Below are positions 31,334 to 37,992 of a stretch of DNA of 37,992 bases, in pieces. The number at the start of each line of letters is the position of its first letter. Positions within the stretch are counted from its first letter, which is position 1. A program made the translations under genes and the position numbers. The notes beneath the pieces are model-generated. The model saw only the letters and a program-made list of their open reading frames with translations, was not told the DNA's origin and did no database searches. The DNA is from Deltaproteobacteria bacterium. GTDB taxonomy: Bacteria > Desulfobacterota > Desulfomonilia > UBA1062. The stretch covers positions 1-37,992 of the forward strand of contig JAKPDW010000085.1 of the NCBI GenBank assembly GCA_029552245.1. The letters run 5' to 3'.

Positions 31334-32404
31334 ATGGACATGAAGCGTGACTACTACGAGGACATCGAGCTCTTCCAGAGCAACACCGTGTTTTTCTGGA
31401 CCGTGGTGCTCATGGCCTGCCTCTTCACCCTGCCCCTGTACGTAGAGTCGTACAACATCTACCTCGTGAACATCATCCTCGTGCACGTGATCATGGCAGT
31501 GGGGCTCAACATCCTGGTGGGGTACACGGGCCAGATATCGCTCGGGCACGCCGGGTTCTTCGCCATAGGCGCCTACGGGACCGCGCTCATCTCGATGCAC
31601 CTCCACATGCCGTTCGTGGTCTCGCTCATCGCCTCGGGCCTGATCGCGGCCTTCTTCGGGTTCATCCTGGGTCTTCCCGCGCTCCGACTCGAGGGGCCTT
31701 ACCTCGCCATCGCGACGCTCGGCTTCGGGCTCACCATCATGCACGTCATCGGGCGGTGGGAGGTCTTCGGTGGCAGGATGGGCATCACGGTGCCGCCGCT
31801 GGATATGGGGGTGCCGGGCACGCCGCTCAGTTTCGTCATCGAGGGCGACGTCAAGATCTACTACCTGATACTCGTGATAACCATCTTGATGGTCATCTGC
31901 GCCCGCAACCTCATGAAGACCCGCCTGGGCAGGGCATTCGTGGCGATCAGGGACGACGACGTCGCGGCGGAGGTCATGGGCGTCAACCTCACCGTCTACA
32001 AGACCCTCTCTTTCGCCGTCAGCGCGTTCTACGCGGGTATCGCGGGCGGCCTGTACGGCTACGTGGTGAGCTTCTTCGACCCCTTCACCTTCAACCTCAT
32101 CCTCTCCATCATCTTCCTCGTCATGGTGGTGGTGGGCGGGCTGGGATCCATCCTGGGTTCGGTGCTCGGCGCCTCGCTCATAACGTATCTCCAGTTCGAC
32201 CTCTTGAAGAACGTGGAAGAACTCCCCTACCTGGGGGACCTCCTCGTCCTCGTGTCGCGCAAGTGGCTGACCGTGATCGGGCTCGCCAACTTCAGCAGCA
32301 TAGCGCTCGGCGTGATCATGATCTGCATCGTCATCTTCGAACCCCTGGGGATGTTCGGAATCTGGATCAGGATAAAGAAGTACTGGAAGACGTGGCCGTT
32401 CTGA
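31334..32404 (+). CDS. livM: Branched-chain amino acid-type ABC transporter permease LivM
   Basis: This 356-residue inner-membrane permease is one half of the channel of a HAAT-type ABC importer. About ten hydrophobic helices are present. The conserved segment GYTGQISLGHAGFFAIGAYG (about residues 64-83) is the family hallmark, followed by LRLEGPYLAIATLGFG. The cytoplasmic coupling loop LGRAFVAIRDDDVAAEVMGV contacts the ATPases. VVVGGLGSILGSVLGA follows it. The start at 31334 has AGAGGG seven bases upstream; GTG 31316 and ATG 31340 are alternatives. LivM comes before LivH here, the reverse of the common order. The substrate may not be a branched-chain amino acid, given the ligase in the operon. 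Confidence 0.93.
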   Translation: MDMKRDYYEDIELFQSNTVFFWTVVLMACLFTLPLYVESYNIYLVNIILVHVIMAVGLNILVGYTGQISLGHAGFFAIGAYGTALISMHLHMPFVVSLIASGLIAAFFGFILGLPALRLEGPYLAIATLGFGLTIMHVIGRWEVFGGRMGITVPPLDMGVPGTPLSFVIEGDVKIYYLILVITILMVICARNLMKTRLGRAFVAIRDDDVAAEVMGVNLTVYKTLSFAVSAFYAGIAGGLYGYVVSFFDPFTFNLILSIIFLVMVVVGGLGSILGSVLGASLITYLQFDLLKNVEELPYLGDLLVLVSRKWLTVIGLANFSSIALGVIMICIVIFEPLGMFGIWIRIKKYWKTWPF

Positions 32405-32422
32405 GGGAAAGGCGGAAACGAG

Positions 32423-33295
32423 ATGATCGAACAACTCGTCGTCGAGGGGCTGGCGATAGGCGCCTGCTACGGGCTCTTCGGGATCGCCGTGGCCATCATC
32501 TACAAGACCTCGGAGGTCGTGAACTTCGCGCAGGGCGAGATGGGCATGGTGGCGACCTTCGTGGCCTTCCACATCCTCACCGTCTACCACGTCCCCTTCT
32601 GGCTCGCGTTCGTCCTCACCCTGCTCTTCGCCGCCGCCCTGGGAGCGCTCATCCAGACGTGCTTCCTGAGGCCGGCCAAGGACCCCACGGTCCTCGGTCT
32701 CATCATCATCACCCTCGGCGCGGAGATGCTCCTCATGGGGCTCGCCGGGTGGAAGTGGGGGGCGGAGCAGAAGGACTTCCCGTTCATCCTCTCCGTTCAG
32801 AAGACGAGGGAGATCGCCCCGGGCCTCGAGCTGAACGAGTGGTCCATGGGCGTGTTCGTGCTCTCGGCGGTGATCATGCTGATCCTCTTCTTGTTCTTCA
32901 GGTACTCGAGGCTCGGCATCGCGATGCGGGCGACCCAGCAGAACGTGAACGCCGCCAAGGTGATGGGGATCAAGGTCGAGCGGGTTTTCGCGATCACGTG
33001 GGCCATGAGCTCGGTCATCGGTGCGGTGGCCGCCATGTTCTTCGCGGCCAGGAGCGTCCTCGACCCCAACTTCATGATGGAGCCCTTCATGCGTGCCTTC
33101 GCTGCGGCCGTGCTCGGGGGCCTCACCAGCATCCCCGGGGTCGTTGCAGGGGGCCTCATCATGGGCATCGTGGAGAACGTCTTCGGCTACAGGTGGCCCG
33201 AGTGGAAACCGATCGTGGCCTTCGTGGTCATCGTGCTCATCCTGACGCTCAAGCCGAGCGGGCTGTTCGCCAAACACTTCGTGAAAAAGGTGTGA
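32423..33295 (+). CDS. livH: Branched-chain amino acid-type ABC transporter permease LivH
   Basis: This 290-residue permease pairs with LivM. It begins IEQLVVEGLAIGACYGLFGIAVAIIYKTSEVVNFAQGEMG, the LivH signature, of which the key part is NFAQGEMGM. About eight helices follow. The coupling loop is SRLGIAMRATQQNVNAAKVMGI, around residues 155-175. Near the end AAAVLGGLTSIPGVVAGGLIMG matches the family. It lies 18 bases after livM and four bases before the next small gene, consistent with one transcript. Confidence 0.94.
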   Translation: MIEQLVVEGLAIGACYGLFGIAVAIIYKTSEVVNFAQGEMGMVATFVAFHILTVYHVPFWLAFVLTLLFAAALGALIQTCFLRPAKDPTVLGLIIITLGAEMLLMGLAGWKWGAEQKDFPFILSVQKTREIAPGLELNEWSMGVFVLSAVIMLILFLFFRYSRLGIAMRATQQNVNAAKVMGIKVERVFAITWAMSSVIGAVAAMFFAARSVLDPNFMMEPFMRAFAAAVLGGLTSIPGVVAGGLIMGIVENVFGYRWPEWKPIVAFVVIVLILTLKPSGLFAKHFVKKV

Positions 33296-33298
33296 GAC

Positions 33299-33769
33299 GT
33301 GGGTGCATTCCTTCCCATGGGCAGGGCAAAGACCGCGGCCGTCCTCGCGGTCATGGCTTCCTGCACCGCGGTGCTCGTCGCGTGGGACTCCCCGCGCATG
33401 CGCATCGAGCTGATCCTCGAGAGGCCCTCCATCGAGCGCGCCGCCCTCGAGTACCTCGAGGCGGAGATGAGCGGGGACCACGCGAAGGTCTACTCGATGC
33501 TCGCCCCCTCGTCCGCATACGTGCGCAGCCACACCTACGGGCAGTACCTCGAGGAGGCATCCGGCTCCACCGTGAAGGTCAGGGGATACCGCATCGTGGA
33601 CATATACCGCCTGAGGCCGAACCACGACCCGAATTCCTTCCCGGGGGTCGAGAGGTTCGTCCAGGTGGAGGTCGAGGTGGACGTGGGGTTCGACGACATG
33701 GAGACCACGACCACCTGCAACTACTGCTTCACGTTCCTCAAGGAGAAAGGCCGCTGGTACAAGGGGTGA
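33299..33769 (+). CDS. Unrecognised membrane-anchored or secreted small protein inside the Liv operon
   Basis: I do not recognise this 156-residue protein. An N-terminal hydrophobic segment (AKTAAVLAVMASCTAVLVAW, about residues 10-29) is a signal anchor or signal peptide. The rest looks like a compact mixed alpha/beta domain. RAALEYLEAEMSGDHAKVYSML resembles the first helix of an NTF2-like/DUF4878-type fold. TTTTCNYCFTFLKEKGRWYKG forms closing strands with two cysteines. The start is GTG at 33299, next to an AAGGTG site and four bases after livH. Its position between the permease and the binding protein suggests an envelope accessory role in transport, which is inference. Confidence 0.72.
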   Translation: MGAFLPMGRAKTAAVLAVMASCTAVLVAWDSPRMRIELILERPSIERAALEYLEAEMSGDHAKVYSMLAPSSAYVRSHTYGQYLEEASGSTVKVRGYRIVDIYRLRPNHDPNSFPGVERFVQVEVEVDVGFDDMETTTTCNYCFTFLKEKGRWYKG

Positions 33770-33933
33770 ACGAGCACCAGGGCGGCGGGGGGTCGCGGGC
33801 GCGGGCCGGATGAGCGCGCCCGGCCGGGAAGAAAGGGGCTGTCGGGCCGAACCCCGGCACGGGATACGGGGCAAAGGGCGCCGCATCCATCGTGGTCGAC
33901 GAGGGCTGAACGCCAGGGGTACCGGCTGAAGCG

Positions 33934-33960
33934 GCAGCGGCCTGCGGGTACGGCCGCTGC
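33934..33960 (+). promoter_or_regulatory. Strong RNA hairpin upstream of livK
   Basis: GCAGCGGCC (33934-33942) and GGCCGCTGC (33952-33960) form nine perfect pairs around a nine-base loop. It ends 30 bases before the livK start and is not followed by T. It is likely an mRNA processing or stability element rather than a terminator. Confidence 0.55.
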
Positions 33961-33990
33961 ACGGTACAACCTGAACAGGAAGGAGGACGT

Positions 33991-35184
33991 ATGAGGAGAA
34001 CAGTGCTCGGCATGTTCGTGTTCGCGGTCGCATGTGCGATCCTGGCTTCATGGCCGGCCCATGCGGCAAGGCCAGGTTTCGACGCAAAGGAGATACGCAT
34101 CGCCCAGTGGGGCCCGCAGACGGGGCCTGCGGCACCCTGGGGTGCGGTGGCCAGGGGGAGCGCCCTGCTCTTCAACATGGTCAACGACTCCGGCGGCATC
34201 CACGGGAGGAAGATCAAGTATTTCATCCGCGACGATCAGTACAACCCGGCGCAGACGAAGGCCGTGGTCAAGGAGCTCGTGGAACGCGAGGGCATCTTCG
34301 CCTTCGTGGGCGGGGTGGGCGCCGCCTGCGGCATGGCGGTGAAGGACTACCTGGCCCAGAACAAGGTCATCTGGGTGAGCCCGTCGACCGCCATCGACGA
34401 ATACGTGTTCCCGGTGAATCCCTACCTCTTCGCCGTGTACCCCCTGTACGACGACGAGGCGAGCATCCTGACGAAGTACATCGTGGAGAAGCTCGGCGCG
34501 AAGAAGATCGCCTTCTTCTACCAGAACGACGCCTACGGCAAGAGCGGCCTCGACGGGTGCAAGACCCGCATGGATGCGCTCAAGATGAAGCTCGTGGAAG
34601 AGATCCCGGTGGAGCCCGGCGAGAAGGACCTCTCGTCGCAGATGCTCAGGCTCAAGAACTCGGGGGCTGAAGTGGTCATCATGTGGGTGAACCCCACCAC
34701 CGCCGCCATCGCCCTCAAGACGAGCCAGACCATCGGCTTCAAGCCGCAGTGGGTATCCTCCAACACCCTGTCCGACTACCCGCTCATGAACAAGATCACG
34801 GGCGGCCTCTGGGAAGGGGTCATCACGGGCGCCTTCGGCGTCCCGCCGACTGCGGACCACCCGCTCATGAACAAGTATCGGGAGGCGGCCAAGAAGTACG
34901 CGCCCGAGGAGCGCTTCGGCACCTTCTACCTGGCGGGCGTGCTCTTCGCCGAGCCGCTGGTGGAGGCCCTCAAGAGGACAGGCCCCAACCTGAGCACCGA
35001 TGCGTGCCTGAAGCAGCTCAACTCCATACGGAACTTCCAGGGGATCGGCCCGGTGATCAACTGGTCGCCGACCGTCCACCAGGGAACGGACTCGATCCAG
35101 ATCCAGAAGTGCGGGCCCGACTCGAGCTACATCCTGCTGCAGGACTGGACGAGCAACGACCTGGCCAGGTGGAAGAAGAAGTGA
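33991..35184 (+). CDS. livK: Periplasmic substrate-binding protein of the Liv transporter
   Basis: This 397-residue binding protein (Peripla_BP_6 type) captures the ligand in the periplasm and delivers it to LivHM. A signal peptide ends at PAHA (about residue 25). IRIAQWGPQTGPAAPWGAVARG matches the first strand and ligand loop. VNDSGGIHGRKIKYFIRDDQYNP is the family hallmark. AFVGGVGAACGMAVKDYLAQ and KKIAFFYQNDAYGKSG follow. The ligand is not predictable; relatives bind amino acids, amides, urea or aromatic acids. An excellent GGAAGGAGG site precedes the start. The gene is set apart by 221 bases upstream and 111 downstream, each with a strong hairpin. Confidence 0.93.
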   Translation: MRRTVLGMFVFAVACAILASWPAHAARPGFDAKEIRIAQWGPQTGPAAPWGAVARGSALLFNMVNDSGGIHGRKIKYFIRDDQYNPAQTKAVVKELVEREGIFAFVGGVGAACGMAVKDYLAQNKVIWVSPSTAIDEYVFPVNPYLFAVYPLYDDEASILTKYIVEKLGAKKIAFFYQNDAYGKSGLDGCKTRMDALKMKLVEEIPVEPGEKDLSSQMLRLKNSGAEVVIMWVNPTTAAIALKTSQTIGFKPQWVSSNTLSDYPLMNKITGGLWEGVITGAFGVPPTADHPLMNKYREAAKKYAPEERFGTFYLAGVLFAEPLVEALKRTGPNLSTDACLKQLNSIRNFQGIGPVINWSPTVHQGTDSIQIQKCGPDSSYILLQDWTSNDLARWKKK

Positions 35185-35192
35185 TCCTTCAA

Positions 35193-35213
35193 GGGGCGGG
35201 CCCCGCCCGCCCC
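35193..35213 (+). promoter_or_regulatory. Strong RNA hairpin downstream of livK
   Basis: GGGGCGGG (35193-35200) pairs perfectly with CCCGCCCC (35206-35213) around five bases, starting eight bases after the livK stop codon. No T-run follows. It could protect the livK message from 3' exonucleases while allowing some read-through to livG. Confidence 0.55.
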
Positions 35214-35295
35214 CGGTTCGCACAGGGGGCGCACACCCGCGGGTGGGCCGATACCGTGTCGGGCGAGAGACGGACCGCTTGAGAGGCATGCGAGC

Positions 35296-36069
35296 ATGGC
35301 GCACGTACGTGTCGAGAACTTGAGCATCAGCTTCGGCGGCATCAAGGCCGTGGACGACGTGAGCTTCGAGGTGGAGGACAACACGATCTTCTCCATCATC
35401 GGGCCCAACGGCAGCGGCAAGACCACCATCTTCAACATGATCAGCGGCATCTACAGGCCTGACTCCGGCAGGGTGACGCTCGACGGCGAGGATCTCGTGG
35501 GCAAAAGGCCGGACAAGATCGCGAAGAAGGGCATCGCCAGGACGTTCCAGAACATCCAGCTCTTCACCAACGCCACGGTCATGGACAACATCATGCTCGG
35601 CAGGCACATCCACATGAAGACCGGCGTGCTCGGCGGCGCCTTCATGTGGGGCAGGAGCTCGCCCACCGCGAAGGAAGAGGTGAAGAACCGCGAGATCGTG
35701 GAGCACATCATCGACTTTTTGGACCTCCAGTCCGTGCGCGACCAGTTCGTGGGCAACCTCCCCTACGGAAAGAGGAAGCTCGTCGAGCTCGGCAGGGCGC
35801 TCGCGCTCGAGCCGAAGGTGCTGCTCTTGGACGAGCCCTCCGCGGGCATGAACACCGAGGAAAAGGACGACCTGCGCATCTGGATCAAGGACATCCAGGA
35901 GGACTACCGGGTGACCATCCTGCTCATCGAACACGACATGAACATGGTCATGGGGATCTCGGACAGGATCCTCGCCATCAACCAGGGCGTGAAGATCGTC
36001 GAGGGGAAGCCGTCCGAGGTCCAGAAACACCCCGAAGTCATAGCCGCATACCTGGGCGAGGAGGATTGA
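35296..36069 (+). CDS. livG: Liv transporter ATP-binding protein LivG
   Basis: This 257-residue ATPase powers the importer from the cytoplasm. Walker A is GPNGSGKTT at residues 36-44. The Q-loop region contains ARTFQNIQLF. The signature motif is an unusual LPYGKRKLVELGRAL. Walker B is LLLDEPSAGMN, starting at residue 176, with the switch histidine in IEHDMNMVM. The C-terminal HPEVIAAYLGEED is typical of the LivG family. The stop codon overlaps the livF start (TGATG). Confidence 0.95.
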   Translation: MAHVRVENLSISFGGIKAVDDVSFEVEDNTIFSIIGPNGSGKTTIFNMISGIYRPDSGRVTLDGEDLVGKRPDKIAKKGIARTFQNIQLFTNATVMDNIMLGRHIHMKTGVLGGAFMWGRSSPTAKEEVKNREIVEHIIDFLDLQSVRDQFVGNLPYGKRKLVELGRALALEPKVLLLDEPSAGMNTEEKDDLRIWIKDIQEDYRVTILLIEHDMNMVMGISDRILAINQGVKIVEGKPSEVQKHPEVIAAYLGEED

Positions 36070-36839
36070 TGCTCTCGGTCAAGAACATCGAGACGTGGTA
36101 CGACCTCATCAGGGCCCTGCACGGCATCTCGTTCGAGATCAAGGAGGGGGCCATCGTGGCCCTGCTCGGGAGCAACGGAGCGGGCAAGTCCACGACGCTC
36201 AAGACCATCATGCGTCTCCTCGACGACGACCAGCCCGAAAAGGGGACCATCGAGTTCATGGGCAGGCGCATCGACAGGCTGGATACCGAAGAGATCGTGC
36301 GCATGGGTATCAGCTACGTGCCCGAGGGACGCGAGGTGTTCCCGGAGCTGACGGTCATGGAGAACATCCTCATGGGTGCGTACACGCGAAGGGACAGAAA
36401 GGGCGTCCAGGAGGACATCGAGACCGTGTTCGGCCACTTCCCCATCCTCAAGCAACGCGCAGGGCAGCAGGCGGGCCACCTGAGCGGCGGCGAGCAGCAG
36501 ATGCTGGCCATCGGCAGGGCGCTCATGAGCAGGCCGAAGCTCCTCATGCTCGACGAACCGTCTCTCGGCCTCTCCCCGCTCTTGACCAGGGAGATCTTCT
36601 CCATCATCAGGGACATCAACGAGCGGGGGGTGACCATCCTGCTCGTGGAGCAGAACGTGAACATGGCGCTCAAGTACTCCACCTTCGCATACCTCATGGA
36701 AAACGGCCGCATCGTCAGGGCGGACAAGCCGGAGGTGCTCAGGGAGGACGAGGACGTCAAGGAGTTCTACCTCGGGGTTGCCACGGAGCAGTCGGTCAAG
36801 GGCTACAAGAGATACAGGAGAAAGGTGAGGTTCAGGTGA
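36069..36839 (+). CDS. livF: Liv transporter ATP-binding protein LivF
   Basis: This 256-residue second ATPase forms the nucleotide-binding pair with LivG. It starts LSVKNIETWYDLIRALHGIS, with Walker A GSNGAGKSTT at residues 34-43. YVPEGREVFPELTVMENI is the LivF hallmark. The signature is LSGGEQQMLAIGRAL and Walker B is LLMLDEPSLGLSP. The C-terminus, EFYLGVATEQSVKGYKRYRR and a few more basic residues, runs beyond the usual YLG end. Both ends overlap neighbours by one base (livG stop, ligase start), indicating translational coupling of all three. Confidence 0.95.
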   Translation: MLSVKNIETWYDLIRALHGISFEIKEGAIVALLGSNGAGKSTTLKTIMRLLDDDQPEKGTIEFMGRRIDRLDTEEIVRMGISYVPEGREVFPELTVMENILMGAYTRRDRKGVQEDIETVFGHFPILKQRAGQQAGHLSGGEQQMLAIGRALMSRPKLLMLDEPSLGLSPLLTREIFSIIRDINERGVTILLVEQNVNMALKYSTFAYLMENGRIVRADKPEVLREDEDVKEFYLGVATEQSVKGYKRYRRKVRFR

Positions 36840-37992
36840 TGCGGCACGGGAAAACTCCGGATATCGGCATCCTCGACGACCCGTCTGTGAAGACACTGCC
36901 CCAGGCGCTCAGGGCGATCGTCAGGAGGCAACCTGATCGCGTGGCCATGCGCATGAAGGAGTACGGCATATGGCACGACATCACCTGGCGGCAATACTAC
37001 GAGAACGTGAAGAAGACCGCCATGGGCCTGTACGCGCTCGGGGTCAGACGGGGAGACAAGGTCGCCATCGTGGGGGAGAACAAGCCGGAGTGGCTCTACA
37101 GCGCGCTCGGCGTCATGTCCGTGGGTGCGACCTTCGTGGGGGTGTATACCACCAACCCCGCCCCCGAGTGCGAGTACGTGGTGGGACACTCCGAGAGCGT
37201 GGTCTTCTTCTGCGAGGACGAGGAACAGTTCGACAAGGCCCTGACGTTCAAGGACAGGACGCCGAGTCTCAGGAAGGCGGTCGTCTGGGACATGGAGGGG
37301 CTCCGCCACTTCGACGACCCCATTCTCATGAGCTTCGACGACCTGCTGGCCCTCGGTGAGGCCACGAACGCCGAGAACCCCGACCTCTTCGAGCTCCTCG
37401 TGGACGACGGCGAGGCCGGCGACATCGCGTCCATCATCTACACCTCGGGGACCACGGGCCCGCCCAAGGGGGCCATGATCGCCCACGAGAACTACCTCTG
37501 GATCGCGAGGCAGACGAGGAAGATCACCCGCATGTCGGCAGAGGACGAGACCATATCGTTCCTCCCGCTGAACCACGTCTACGAGCAGATCTTCGACCTC
37601 ATGATGCACTTGAGCGTCGGCCACATCGTGAACTTCACCGAGAACACGGACACGGTCATGAACGACCTCAGGGACGTCTCCCCCACCCTCTTCCACGCGG
37701 TCCCGAGGATCTGGGAGAAGTACCACTCGGGGATCGTGCTCAAGATGGCGGACGCCACGTGGTTCAAGCGCACGGTCTTCAACCTCGCCTACACCATAGG
37801 CAGACGGTACAACGATCACCGCCTCGCGAAGAAGCCCATCCCCTTCTTTCTGAACATCGCGTACTGGCTCGCCTACCTGGCCGTGTTCCGCAAGCTCAAG
37901 GAACGCCTGGGCTTCGACCGCGTCAGGCTGGGGTTCTCGGGCGCCGCCCCCATCTCGCACGAGGTGCTCAAGTTCTTCCAGTCCATAGGCAT
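36839..37992 (+). CDS. Long-chain acyl-CoA synthetase (AMP-forming), 3' end outside the window
   Basis: The first 384 codons of an adenylate-forming ligase of the long-chain type are present. The N-terminus TLPQALRAIVRRQPDRVAMRM and WHDITWRQYYENV is typical of FadD15/ACSL-like enzymes. The phosphate loop IIYTSGTTGPPKGAMIAHEN lies near residue 200, then FLPLNHVYEQ and the FHAVPRIWEK motif. RLGFSGAAPIS is the next conserved block. The catalytic C-terminal domain lies past the window edge. Its ATG overlaps the livF TGA by one base, so it belongs to the transporter operon and probably activates the imported substrate or a product of it. It is not closely similar to the ligase at the start of the window. 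Confidence 0.93.
   Translation, partial: MRHGKTPDIGILDDPSVKTLPQALRAIVRRQPDRVAMRMKEYGIWHDITWRQYYENVKKTAMGLYALGVRRGDKVAIVGENKPEWLYSALGVMSVGATFVGVYTTNPAPECEYVVGHSESVVFFCEDEEQFDKALTFKDRTPSLRKAVVWDMEGLRHFDDPILMSFDDLLALGEATNAENPDLFELLVDDGEAGDIASIIYTSGTTGPPKGAMIAHENYLWIARQTRKITRMSAEDETISFLPLNHVYEQIFDLMMHLSVGHIVNFTENTDTVMNDLRDVSPTLFHAVPRIWEKYHSGIVLKMADATWFKRTVFNLAYTIGRRYNDHRLAKKPIPFFLNIAYWLAYLAVFRKLKERLGFDRVRLGFSGAAPISHEVLKFFQSIG

Noticed and set aside
30893-34135. A very long open frame (over 1000 codons) on the minus strand opposite livM, livH and livK
   Set aside because: Its product is full of histidine, aspartate and arginine runs typical of the antisense of GC-rich genes, and the plus strand here encodes recognised Liv proteins with ribosome sites.
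1-37992. CRISPR arrays, tRNA genes, insertion sequences and phage genes
   Set aside because: No regularly spaced repeats, no T-arm/acceptor pairs, no transposase or integrase motifs were seen on either strand.

Overview
The window is about 38 kb of GC-rich bacterial DNA with strong use of AGG arginine codons. It looks like a Gram-negative chromosome. It carries signal-peptide and lipobox proteins, a tail-specific periplasmic protease, a periplasmic-type cyclophilin, the ribosome factor DarP, a pyrophosphate-type phosphofructokinase, and two acyl-CoA synthetases with a Liv-type ABC importer. This mix fits Desulfobacterota (former Deltaproteobacteria) best, but that placement is inference. No insertion sequence, phage gene, CRISPR array, rRNA or tRNA gene was recognised. 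The region reads as ordinary housekeeping and accessory chromosome with unusually long, GC-rich, gene-free spacers.

Layout. 1-1425: 3' part of an AMP-forming acyl-CoA synthetase. 1907-3731: two minus-strand genes, a hotdog-fold protein and a protein with an RTX-type aspartate-rich calcium-binding region. 4083-4791: a cyclophilin-like-fold protein and CutA, followed by a possible gene relic. 5463-9944: Prc protease, GalE, an unrecognised 116-residue protein and MetF. 10080-11805: a chalcone-isomerase-like secreted protein with its own terminator, then an AI-2E-family permease. 12231-13766: a REC-REC-HD-GYP response regulator. 13880-18152: aminotransferase, alpha/beta hydrolase, YgiQ radical SAM protein and DarP in one tight run. 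18900-20315: two lipoproteins. 20700-21605 (minus): an EamA exporter. 22345-24919: a zinc-ribbon Nudix gene broken by an in-frame TGA, a cyclophilin and a UMF1-type MFS protein. 25282-25593: a TRL-like lipoprotein. 25834-27861: PPi-type phosphofructokinase and a small histone-deacetylase-fold protein, divergent from one shared symmetrical -10 element. 28309-29871: the NAD(P)HX repair enzyme. 30765-30989: a small two-helix membrane protein. 31334 to the end: a Liv operon (LivM, LivH, small protein, LivK, LivG, LivF) directly coupled to a second acyl-CoA synthetase that runs off the window.

Working together: the 3' operon looks like import of an acid or amino-acid-like substrate followed by CoA activation, because the ligase start codon overlaps the livF stop codon. 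The protease, PPIase, lipoproteins and DarP serve envelope and ribosome upkeep. The most interesting signals are regulatory and lie in the spacers. They are the bidirectional promoter at 26975-27023, strong hairpins on both sides of livK, a possible small RNA ending in a textbook terminator at 30275, a hairpin-rich leader before nnr, and ATGCAT/GCATGC palindromes concentrated in noncoding DNA and placed on promoters.

All reading was by eye. Family calls come from recognised motifs, not database searches.
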